Positions 26,497 to 33,740 of a stretch of 55,164 nucleotides of DNA are shown piece after piece. The stretch's first letter is position 1. The number at the start of each line of letters is the position of its first letter. Where the stretch lies: contig LGRT01000001.1 in NCBI GenBank assembly GCA_001642945.1, positions 1 to 55,164 of the forward strand, written 5' to 3'. Below the pieces are notes generated by a model. The model was not told the DNA's origin. It saw nothing but the letters and a program-made list of their open reading frames with translations, and searched no databases. A program made the position numbers and the translations under genes. The DNA comes from Rhodobacteraceae bacterium SB2. Lineage in GTDB: Bacteria > Pseudomonadota > Alphaproteobacteria > Rhodobacterales > Rhodobacteraceae.

Positions 26497-27303
26497 TTAG
26501 CCGTCCTGCCGTTCCAGCAATCGGCGGATGTTCACCAGCCGGTTCGTCAGAAGAACCGAGGCGATAACGAGGGTGATGGCAAAGATGCCGGCGGCGGCGG
26601 CATCAGGTTCAAATTTGTAGCGCAGTGAATTATACATTGCGATGGGTAGGGGTTCGGAATTGGGCGCGGATAAGAACAGCGAGACCTCGAACTGACCAAA
26701 GCTGACGATGAAGGCGAAGATTGACCCTGCCTGAATGCCTTGGGCGATGTTGGGGAAAGTGATCTTGCGAAAGGCGCGCATGGGCGATGCACCAAGGCTG
26801 CGTGCGGCCTCTTCTAGCGAGACATCGAATGTTGCCAACGATGCGCCGACCGTGCCGATAACGTAAGGTGTTGAGTACAGGATGTGCCCAATCCACAAGC
26901 CCCAGATCGTGCGCGATATGCCCAATCCGCTGGTGATAAAGAAGGCGTAAAGGGCAAACCCGACGACCACGCCCGGTAGGACCACGGGCGATAGGAAGAA
27001 GGCCCTGAGGGCGGTGCGGCCGACAAAGCGAGATCGTGCAATAAACAAGGCCGCCGCCGTGCCTAAGATGGTCGAGACGATCATTGTCATCAGGGCCAGC
27101 TTGAACGAAAAGAAGAAGGCAGAGAGGTACTTTTCTGAGTTCAGGAAAGAGATCACCCAGCGCAGGGACAATCCTTTGGGGGGAAAGGTCAAGAACTCTC
27201 CGGTTGTCAGGCCCGCAAGCACCACAACAAGGATCGGAAACAGCAGATAGCAAAAGCCCAAGATTGCAAGGATTAACATAGGCAGCGGGATTTTGCGTTC
27301 CAT
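26497..27303 (-). CDS. ABC transporter permease (PotC type)
   Basis: 268 residues with six membrane segments. The EAA loop reads EEAARSLGASPMRAFRKITFP, near residue 175. The ATG shares one base with the stop of the other permease gene (TGATG), so the two are translationally coupled. It forms the inner-membrane channel with the PotB-type partner. Confidence 0.88.
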   Translation of the reverse strand: MERKIPLPMLILAILGFCYLLFPILVVVLAGLTTGEFLTFPPKGLSLRWVISFLNSEKYLSAFFFSFKLALMTMIVSTILGTAAALFIARSRFVGRTALRAFFLSPVVLPGVVVGFALYAFFITSGLGISRTIWGLWIGHILYSTPYVIGTVGASLATFDVSLEEAARSLGASPMRAFRKITFPNIAQGIQAGSIFAFIVSFGQFEVSLFLSAPNSEPLPIAMYNSLRYKFEPDAAAAGIFAITLVIASVLLTNRLVNIRRLLERQDG

Positions 27304-28193
27304 CAGGCAAGCCCACCGGAACTGCTTTTGCCCAGTTTCAGATAAACCGCGACGGCCGTGGCGCTGATCAAAAACAGGATCACGGCAATTGTGGCTCCAA
27401 ACTGAAACCGCGCGCTTTCAGCGACCTGCTGATAGATGTGGATCGGCAAGACGCCGACGCGAAATCCGCCCATCAGCGCCGGTACGATATAAGACGAGAT
27501 CGACAAGGCAAAGACCAGCAGGGAACCCGACAGAATGCCAGGCATTGAGGCGGGTAAAGTCACCCGCATGAACGCCCTTCGGCGTGAGGCCCCTAGAGAG
27601 CGCGCGGCCTCTTCAAGACTGGGCGGGATGCCCATAATCACGCCAACAAGGGTCAGGATCATGAAAGGCAACGCGAACTGAACCAGTCCGAAGACCACGC
27701 CACGAAAGTTATACATCAGCGCGACCGGGCCATCCGTCAGCCCCATGCTTTGAAGAATTTGGTTGATCAGCCCATTGTCGCCAAGAATCACCATCATTCC
27801 ATACAGTCGGATCACCATGTCCAACTGCATCGACGCCAGCACGAGGATCAGCAGAAAGGTGTTTCGCGCCGGGTTTTCTGTTTTAGCAATCACAAAAGCC
27901 ATTGGATAGGCGACGATTAAGGTGATCACAGAAACGATGCTGGCCAGCAGGATCGATCGCCCCGCCGCTATTAGGTAATTCGAACGCGAGAAGAAGCGGA
28001 TGTAATTGTCAAACGTCAGGTCGGAAACCAATGCAACCTGCCCGACCTTCGCCGGATTGAAAGACGTTGCGAACAGCAGTCCGACCGGAATCACAAAGAA
28101 CAACACGAAAAACGCGACTAGCGGGACGACCAAAAGCCATTTAAATTGATGTTGGGAAAGGCCGCTTGCCCTGACTGCCGTAGCTTTAGTCAT
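27303..28193 (-). CDS. ABC transporter permease (PotB type)
   Basis: 296 residues, six membrane segments after a short cytoplasmic N-terminus. The EAA loop EEAARSLGASRRRAFMRVTLP lies near residue 200. It is the first transporter gene after the racemase and overlaps it by eight bases. The gene order racemase, permease, permease, binding protein, ATPase is compact and points to a single transcript. Confidence 0.88.
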   Translation of the reverse strand: MTKATAVRASGLSQHQFKWLLVVPLVAFFVLFFVIPVGLLFATSFNPAKVGQVALVSDLTFDNYIRFFSRSNYLIAAGRSILLASIVSVITLIVAYPMAFVIAKTENPARNTFLLILVLASMQLDMVIRLYGMMVILGDNGLINQILQSMGLTDGPVALMYNFRGVVFGLVQFALPFMILTLVGVIMGIPPSLEEAARSLGASRRRAFMRVTLPASMPGILSGSLLVFALSISSYIVPALMGGFRVGVLPIHIYQQVAESARFQFGATIAVILFLISATAVAVYLKLGKSSSGGLA

Positions 28194-28923
28194 CCGCTTG
28201 GCTCCGCATCAAGGCATCCAAAGCTGCCCATTCACGAAAACCGACGATGGGTTTTGCGTCCGGGTAAGGGTAGACTGCTTTGTCAGTGGTTTGACTGTTT
28301 TGGATCGCCTCATGGGCGGCTGTTATAGCATTTGGTAAAGGGTCGATGACTTTGAGCCCGTGGAGGGCACTACTGACTTCATCAGCAAACCCAAGCATTC
28401 CGGTACAGCCAAAGACAACGGATTTTGCCCCGCGTTCCATAGCCCGACTTGAGCCCTCAATAGTCGCCGCTAGCGCGGTCTTTCGGTCCGATTCCAAGGC
28501 AAGAACAGGGACACCGATACCGATGATTTCAGTCATCCGGTCAGCAATCCCATATCTCCGCGCCAGATCGGCAAAGGCGCGTTCTTGACGCTGCAATACT
28601 GTCACGATGGCGAAATTTGTACCTGCTGCACGCATCGCAGCCTCACCACAGCCAATAACAGGGATCGAGACCGCCTCGCGTGCCGCGTCAAGGCCGGGAT
28701 CAAGCATGCAATCAATTACGACGGCCTGCACGCCGTCTTCTTCGGCCTTGATCGCGGAATCGACCACTCCGGGTGCCGCCAGAACTTCATCAACCGCAGA
28801 TTCTATCGAGGCCGGGCCCTGTTTGACCTGAGAATTCGTCACTCTGCATCCGTTTGGTGCGGGCAAGGCAGCGACGCGAAAGCCTGTCGTGACGATTGGC
28901 GTGATGACGTGGACCCAGCTCAA
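28186..28923 (-). CDS. Asp/Glu/hydantoin racemase family protein
   Basis: 245 residues from a TTG start at 28923 with an AGGGGG ribosome-binding site seven bases upstream. The two catalytic cysteines of the family are in VVIDCMLDPG (near residue 73) and VVFGCTGMLGFAD (near residue 175), so it should racemise a chiral carbon by two-base chemistry. Next to HyuA it most likely racemises a 5-substituted hydantoin. The promoter of the whole minus-strand operon must lie just upstream, where a dyad is found at 28990-29007. Confidence 0.84.
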   Translation of the reverse strand: MSWVHVITPIVTTGFRVAALPAPNGCRVTNSQVKQGPASIESAVDEVLAAPGVVDSAIKAEEDGVQAVVIDCMLDPGLDAAREAVSIPVIGCGEAAMRAAGTNFAIVTVLQRQERAFADLARRYGIADRMTEIIGIGVPVLALESDRKTALAATIEGSSRAMERGAKSVVFGCTGMLGFADEVSSALHGLKVIDPLPNAITAAHEAIQNSQTTDKAVYPYPDAKPIVGFREWAALDALMRSQADD

Positions 28924-28989
28924 AACGAATCCCCCTGATCCAACTGTTTCTCTTGCGGATCATCCTGCTTAAGAAGTGATGTGGAAACG

Positions 28990-29007
28990 ACTACCCAATC
29001 GGGTAGT
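28990..29007. promoter_or_regulatory. dyad operator candidate for the hydantoin-type operon
   Basis: ACTACCCAATCGGGTAGT has perfect 7-base arms (ACTACCC and GGGTAGT) around four bases. It lies about 70 bases upstream of the racemase start and touches the stop of the LuxR-type gene. TACC-GGTA dyads fit the LuxR/NarL-type DNA-binding domain, so the neighbouring regulator is the natural candidate to bind it. Confidence 0.6.
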
Positions 29008-30629
29008 TAGTCATCAATTATACCCAGCATTCTGGCCTGACTGACCGCACGCGCCCGATTATGAACGTGCAATTCGCCGTAAATTTGTTTGAGATGATAT
29101 TTGACCGTGTTAGAGGAAACCCCCATGACGCGACCAATTTCCTTGTTGGAAAAACCCTGCGCCAATAGCTCTAAATACCGCCTCTTGGAATCACCTTGTC
29201 GGTCGCGTGATTGCCCCTCGGTCGATGAAATTCCGCCCGATGACCAATGATGCATGATTTCTGACAGCTGATGGCGTTGCACCGTGTCGATGGGTACTTT
29301 CACCCGTTCGCCGTCCAAAGCGGCCTGAACTACGGGTTGAAGCGACAGCCCCTCATCAAGAATAAATCGCCGAAAAGGCTGTTTCCCAAGAAGGCGAATC
29401 GAAGACAAAAGCGCGCTGGTTGCGTCGCTGCGCCCGTTCAACTGCAAATGGGCCTGAGCGCGGATCACACGGAGTTTGGCCAGAGACAACAGTTGTCCGC
29501 CTCTGATCGCGTTTTCTTCAGCCAGATCCACAAAATCAAGTGCACGTTTGGCGCGGCGGGCACGAACCAGCCAACGGGCGATAGCAACATTGGTGGTGCC
29601 GTGGCGAAGACCCCAATCCATTTGCGGCTGATTTGCATCCAGCTTTCCTGGGTCCAAACCAATACGTTGCATCTCGATGTTGGCTGTCTTGATCTCATCG
29701 CTGAGCGTCAGAGCACGTATGCGCTCGACGGCCATCAATCGCGCTAAACGCGGCATCTGACGGTCGCGGGCCGCAGCATCTGCATGAGCAAGTTCGCTTA
29801 AAGCACCCGGCAGTCCGGCCTGCACAAAGGCAAGTCGGGCACGAACGCGGTAGGTTGCCGCTAAAACATCAAGCCACGCATCCGTTTGCTCGATACTTGT
29901 CAACGCATCGGCCAACAGCGATTGAGCGTCTCCCATTTTATTCATCTCGTAGTAAACTTCGGATTTCAGCGCCTTACAGATCGCACGAAGCCCCTGCGGG
30001 TCACCATCTAACTGGTCTAGGCTTCTTTCCATCTGGTCATATTGGGCTATGGCGCCGGTCAGATCCCCGCGCATCATACGAATTTGTCCCAGATGGGTAT
30101 GCATGTGTAACGAGCCGAACTGCGCCCCGCCTAACAGATAAAGTCGAATTGCGTTTTCAGCGTGATCCTGCGCGCGGTCGAATTCTCCGCGATGAAGCGC
30201 TGCAGTGGACAGGTGATTGAACGTTAGCGCTTGACCGACCTGGTCACTCGCCGGTAGCGTCGACAACAATCTTTTCAAACGCGCCGAGTGCTCCTCGGTC
30301 AGAGCGCGGTCCTCGTATACCCTGACATGGGCATCAACAAGCAACAGGTCCGCAGCGTGCGTCCCAACAGCAGGATCAGTTTCGTTAGTCGCGGACGTCA
30401 TGTGTCTCAGTTGTTCGCGCGCTCCAGTCGGATCGCCAATCTTGGCAAGAACAAATGCTGAAGCGAGCATTGCCTGCGGCGAGACACCGTCTCCAGGCCG
30501 GTCCGTGGCAATCGCATCCAAGCCGGGCATATTTGGCGCACGCATGTAGGAACGCCAGTCATTATTGTGATCAGTGTGCCCGACAGTCGAGGTTGCCCGT
30601 TTGGGCTTTTCTAAATTGTTTTGCACCAT
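29007..30629 (-). CDS. LuxR-family transcriptional regulator with helical-repeat sensor
   Basis: 540 residues. The C-terminal ~65 residues are a LuxR/GerE HTH (LELLAQGFSNKEIGRVMGVSSNTVKYHLKQIYGEL). Residues ~50-440 are rich in short Ala/Leu helix pairs (for example FNHLSTAALHRGEFDRAQDHAENAIRLY), which look like TPR/MalT-type repeats. There is no Walker A, so the ATPase module of MalT-like regulators is missing, or the protein is a shorter relative. It ends 84 bases before the racemase gene on the same strand and is the likely regulator of that operon. The start is uncertain because several Met codons follow. Confidence 0.78.
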   Translation of the reverse strand: MVQNNLEKPKRATSTVGHTDHNNDWRSYMRAPNMPGLDAIATDRPGDGVSPQAMLASAFVLAKIGDPTGAREQLRHMTSATNETDPAVGTHAADLLLVDAHVRVYEDRALTEEHSARLKRLLSTLPASDQVGQALTFNHLSTAALHRGEFDRAQDHAENAIRLYLLGGAQFGSLHMHTHLGQIRMMRGDLTGAIAQYDQMERSLDQLDGDPQGLRAICKALKSEVYYEMNKMGDAQSLLADALTSIEQTDAWLDVLAATYRVRARLAFVQAGLPGALSELAHADAAARDRQMPRLARLMAVERIRALTLSDEIKTANIEMQRIGLDPGKLDANQPQMDWGLRHGTTNVAIARWLVRARRAKRALDFVDLAEENAIRGGQLLSLAKLRVIRAQAHLQLNGRSDATSALLSSIRLLGKQPFRRFILDEGLSLQPVVQAALDGERVKVPIDTVQRHQLSEIMHHWSSGGISSTEGQSRDRQGDSKRRYLELLAQGFSNKEIGRVMGVSSNTVKYHLKQIYGELHVHNRARAVSQARMLGIIDD

Positions 30630-31067
30630 CTGTGGAATATACCGCCGCTCAACGGAAAATCAACGGTGGGTCACTTACCCTGTTGGTGCACATTCGAAAA
30701 TTGGAACAATCAACCTGGATAGTTTTGGTGGCCAACGTTTTATCGCAAACAATACCTTCAGATAAAATGCGTGAATGGTAGTTTGGAGCCTTCCAGTTCT
30801 GATGCGATTGAATAGCCGGTTCGGGGAAAATCACCGCATTATTGAATTTCTTGTGCCGAATTCGCGAAAGAATGCTGCGTCAGCAATAGCCGCGTCTACA
30901 CAAGTCCGGTTTGTCCGCACAGCAGCCATCCATGCACAGTTCAGCCAACGGCTGCAATCCATTCGCCATTCTGATATACTTACAACATCCAGGTACATAG
31001 ATGTGAACTCTAAGAAGTTGAGTGAAGCGGCGCAGCGCTTTAAGCATTGGCCCCTGCATATAACTGC
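30630..31067. other. 438-base gap holding a decayed recombinase tail
   Basis: No intact gene is seen. The first part should hold the promoter of the LuxR-type gene. On the plus strand, 30961-31050 encodes RHSDILTTSRYIDVNSKKLSEAA, which resembles the terminal tyrosine region of site-specific recombinases (GHSxxxTTxRYxHV), without the rest of the protein. A block at 30880-30945 resembles 21276-21340. Confidence 0.45.
30961..31050 (+). pseudogene. remnant of a tyrosine recombinase C-terminus
   Basis: The translated plus strand reads SIRHSDILTTSRYIDVNSKKLSEAAQRF. The HSDI-TTSRYIDV pattern equals the last catalytic block (His/Trp and Tyr) of XerC-like recombinases. Nothing upstream in frame supports the other catalytic residues. 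It points towards the integrase gene that lies on the opposite strand from 31068, so two recombinases, one dead, abut at this island end. Confidence 0.45.
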
Positions 31068-32660
31068 CTAAACGCCTAAAACTTCAATAAGTCCTCTTTC
31101 TGACAGCTTGCCCTCTTCAACCAGCTCAAGCGCCTTGATGCGTATGTCTGGCGCAACACTGTAGGCGTTTTGATGTGTTCCGATTGCTGCAAGGGCAGAC
31201 TTTTCTGATAAAGCTCCACTGCTGAGCATTTCTAGTGCTTTCAGACTGGCTTGCGTGTTCTTGTCGTTTGTATCGCCGCTTGTATTCACACTGGGCTTCA
31301 AGCCAGACTTGGCCACAGCTGTAACTTTTGGTTCTTGAGGAAGACTCTCTTCAATCTCCGCATCAACAATTGCGCGCTGCAAATCTTCATCTGTGACAGC
31401 AAAACCATTGGGGAGGTCAGCGGTATAGTCCTTATAGGGGGTATCATACCTCTTGCCTGTAAGCATTTCTTTCTTAAGGCGCGGTGTGAGATGACTGTAG
31501 TGGCGTTCTATCATCAAAATAGAGGTCCCCATTTGTACAGCAAGCGTGTGAACATCCATCCCGTCATTTAGCAGTGAGAATGTGGCATAAGTATGGCGTA
31601 AGCTATAAAGCGTGCGATCTTGGCCGGTACGCGGACAGGTGAGTAATCCAGTATCCTTCATAAGGATCCTAAACGTCTGACGCAGGTTCGCACTGGCAGT
31701 CCCATCAGGCAGTCGGAAGACAGGTTCATCCCGTTTTGACTTAATAAGCTGCTCAAAACTCAAATGTGCAATATCTGGGCATCTGCTTTGAATGCGCTTG
31801 AGATAGTTTATGGTTCCTGCCCGACAGATAATGTCACGGCGGCCTGTTTTACCACTAACACTCATTTCCAGGTATTTGAGGCCCTTGTCTTCAAATAAGC
31901 TGATATGTTTCCAGCGCAGGTTCTCTGCTTCCGTGCCATGCCGCATACCAGTGTTTGCCAGAATAAGAATGTAGTCACGCAGCAGGTGGCGCATATCGCG
32001 GGACTTGCCCTCTCGTCCTGCATCAATCCAACTGGGCAGTTTGCGAATGAGTGTCGCATATTCTTCTCTGGTGAAATCAGGCCGACGAACGCTATCCCGC
32101 CCTTTGTTCACCAGCACAGGGATCTGAGACTTATTCATGTATCCACGTGCGACAGCTTCATCGAAGATCCGATTAAGTGCAGAGTTATGGGTGTTTAATG
32201 TAGAGGCTCTTGGCTCTCGGCCCATCTTCTCTTCACGCCAGCGTGCAAACTTTTGCAGCATCTCGTAATCAATACTTGTTACGAAGACATCACCAAAGAA
32301 GGGAACCAGATACTTATCAATAACGATGATGTAATCACGAAAGCTTTTCTTGCCTGCACCATTCTCAAGCTGCTCTTTCATGGTTGCTCTACACAGTGCA
32401 GCCACATCTGCAAAGCGTTTGGAGATAACAGGCAACCCGTTCTTTTGGCGAAAGCGATAGTCTAGGTAAATCTCGCGCGCCGCGTCTTTAGCATCTTTCA
32501 AAATACGCTTCTTAGTGCTCACACGGACTTGTCGTCCGTCCATCATAAATACAACTTGCCAGACTGAGCTGTGTTTACGTTTAAAAAGACGAACCTCACC
32601 ATCCATAAGCGTGGGCGTATTTGGGTTCAATTTGGGCAAAGTCATCACCGTGTTTAACAC
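31068..32660 (-). CDS. tyrosine-type site-specific integrase
   Basis: 530 residues. Residues ~20-80 look like an arm-binding domain, ~85-170 the SAM-like core-binding domain and ~195-400 the catalytic domain. Catalytic residues are visible: Arg240 in GMRHGTE, Arg355-His356 in YSLRHTYAT and the nucleophile Tyr388 in ERHYSH; the usual GH pair is MGTS, a common variant. An unusual extension of ~125 residues follows, ending in two similar units (KALEMLSSGALSEKSALAAIG and KALELVEEGKLSERGLIEVLG). It should integrate or excise the element using the tRNA-derived site 110 bases upstream of its start. Confidence 0.9.
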   Translation of the reverse strand: MLNTVMTLPKLNPNTPTLMDGEVRLFKRKHSSVWQVVFMMDGRQVRVSTKKRILKDAKDAAREIYLDYRFRQKNGLPVISKRFADVAALCRATMKEQLENGAGKKSFRDYIIVIDKYLVPFFGDVFVTSIDYEMLQKFARWREEKMGREPRASTLNTHNSALNRIFDEAVARGYMNKSQIPVLVNKGRDSVRRPDFTREEYATLIRKLPSWIDAGREGKSRDMRHLLRDYILILANTGMRHGTEAENLRWKHISLFEDKGLKYLEMSVSGKTGRRDIICRAGTINYLKRIQSRCPDIAHLSFEQLIKSKRDEPVFRLPDGTASANLRQTFRILMKDTGLLTCPRTGQDRTLYSLRHTYATFSLLNDGMDVHTLAVQMGTSILMIERHYSHLTPRLKKEMLTGKRYDTPYKDYTADLPNGFAVTDEDLQRAIVDAEIEESLPQEPKVTAVAKSGLKPSVNTSGDTNDKNTQASLKALEMLSSGALSEKSALAAIGTHQNAYSVAPDIRIKALELVEEGKLSERGLIEVLGV

Positions 32661-32701
32661 TGTGATTCTGCACTCATAATTCTCAGAAAGCGAGAAAAAA
32701 C

Positions 32702-32719
32702 TGTGCTAGAGGTGTGCTA
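32702..32719 (+). repeat. left integrase arm-site candidates
   Basis: TGTGCTA occurs at 32702-32708 and 32713-32719, 11 bases apart, between the integrase start and the tRNA-derived core. A matching pair lies on the other side of the core at 32873-32891. The spacing by one helical turn is usual for integrase arm sites. Confidence 0.55.
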
Positions 32720-32770
32720 CGCGCAAAACGCGTCAACCGAAAACTTAAGTCATTGATTATAAGGGGTATT

Positions 32771-32832
32771 TGGTAGCGGAGGAGGGACTTGAACCCCCGA
32801 CACGCGGATTATGATGAAAGAACATCATAATT
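32771..32832 (-). other. attachment site: 3' half of a CAU-anticodon tRNA with a core dyad
   Basis: Read on the minus strand, 32815-32771 is the 3' half of a tRNA from the anticodon loop (ATCATAA, anticodon CAU: elongator Met or Ile2) through the T-loop GTTCAAG to the acceptor end with CCA. The 5' half is missing. At the point where tRNA identity stops there is a perfect dyad, ATTATGATG (32809-32817) and CATCATAAT (32824-32832) around six bases, the form of a tyrosine-recombinase core site. The integrase gene lies just beside it. Confidence 0.8.
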
Positions 32833-32872
32833 ATTTAATCTTTAACAATGACTTATAAGCATTTATCTGTGG

Positions 32873-32891
32873 TGTGCTAAAAAGTGCGCTA
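32873..32891 (+). repeat. right integrase arm-site candidates
   Basis: TGTGCTA at 32873-32879 and GTGCGCTA at 32884-32891 mirror the pair on the left of the core. Having arm-like repeats on both sides of the core is the layout of an attP site. Confidence 0.5.
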
Positions 32892-33055
32892 AACTACGAT
32901 ACGCAGACTAAATGATCACCTTGTTCAACACGGTAATCATGCCCCTGATAAACTCGGAACGCAAATAAATATGCTGTTTTCCGTCAAATATTTCCCCGCC
33001 ATTGCACGTCCCGATTCAACCCAAAGAAATGCGACTCTCTTTATTGGGGTGCACT

Positions 33056-33200
33056 CAAACACTGCATGTTAACATGGCATTTATTTACAAATGACCCAAC
33101 AGTACTGTTTGAGCAAAATGGGCAAACAGTACTGTTGCAAACACAGTGTTTGACTAGCGCGCTTGTGGATAAGTTTTCGAAAATAGATTTATTACAGAGT
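33056..33200. repeat. iteron-like palindromes with DnaA box (origin-like region)
   Basis: AACAGTACTGTT occurs at 33098-33109 and 33125-33136, and CAAACACAGTGTTTG, a perfect palindrome, at 33138-33152. A perfect DnaA box (TGTGGATAA, the complement of TTATCCACA) is at 33164-33172, followed by AT-rich sequence to about 33200. The set is the usual kit of a plasmid replication origin. No rep gene stands beside it here. The same kind of region ends the window at 54980-55102. Confidence 0.6.
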
Positions 33201-33300
33201 ATTACGTGTGATCGCTGTTTGGACGGCTAATTTAGAAAAAAGCCCTCAATTCATTTGTGAGATCGCACGACAGCGTTGCTCAGCAGCAATTGGTATGCTA

Positions 33301-33324
33301 AACAGTACTATCTAGAGTATTGTT
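33301..33324. promoter_or_regulatory. palindrome upstream of the antitoxin remnant
   Basis: A 24-base near-palindrome starts with AACAGTACT and ends with AGTATTGTT, centred on CTAG. It lies 12 bases before the antitoxin start, so it could be the operator by which the antitoxin controlled its own gene. Its left half repeats the iteron half-site of the region 33098-33136. Confidence 0.5.
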
Positions 33325-33335
33325 GAGGTCGCACT

Positions 33336-33452
33336 ATGCCAAGTATACCAGCAAATGAACTGAAGACCCGAGGCGTCACAGCCATAGAGCAAGCCTTGGC
33401 TGAGAATACAGAAGCAATCGCTCTCGCCGCAACCGTCATATTCTGGTTATGA
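33336..33452 (+). pseudogene. truncated Phd/YefM-type antitoxin
   Basis: The frame gives 38 residues (MPSIPANELKTRGVTAIEQA, then LAENTEAIALAATVIFWL). The first ~30 match the start of Phd-family antitoxins of the form MPSIxASELKTKGVAAIExAL. The remaining ~60 residues of the family and any toxin gene are missing; the sequence past ~33425 is unrelated. The toxin-antitoxin pair was cut when the catabolic cluster to the right was joined. Confidence 0.6.
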
Positions 33453-33740
33453 GTCCTGACCCTAGGGTGGCAGAAAGCGGCGTTTGCGCGGATCCAGTTC
33501 TGAGTGCTTTCGAGCAATATTGGGCATATGTCACAATTCGATTTAGATTGAGCCGATTTGGGACAGAAAAATCGCAAAATCTGTCTCATGCTAAAATCCG
33601 TATTGCTCAGAATTGTTGTCGGGCATTGACGGCGGTATCTCCACGTCACAACGTGTGCCGACGTCCGGAACAGCAACTAACTTGGCGATGCCGTCCTAAT
33701 CGTCGTGTTGAGAAGTACTCGAATGCGCGGAACTACCTTC
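33453..33740. other. 288-base junction without a gene
   Basis: No family-like frame is seen between the broken antitoxin and the first SnoaL-like gene. This is the left breakpoint of the large catabolic cluster. No IS end is recognisable in it. Confidence 0.35.

Noticed and set aside
32771-32815. An intact tRNA-Met or tRNA-Ile2 gene
   Set aside because: Only the anticodon loop to the CCA end is present; the D-arm and 5' acceptor strand are missing, so it cannot fold as a tRNA.
33098-33152. A CRISPR array
   Set aside because: The repeats are short, palindromic and irregularly spaced, with no spacers and no cas gene in the window.
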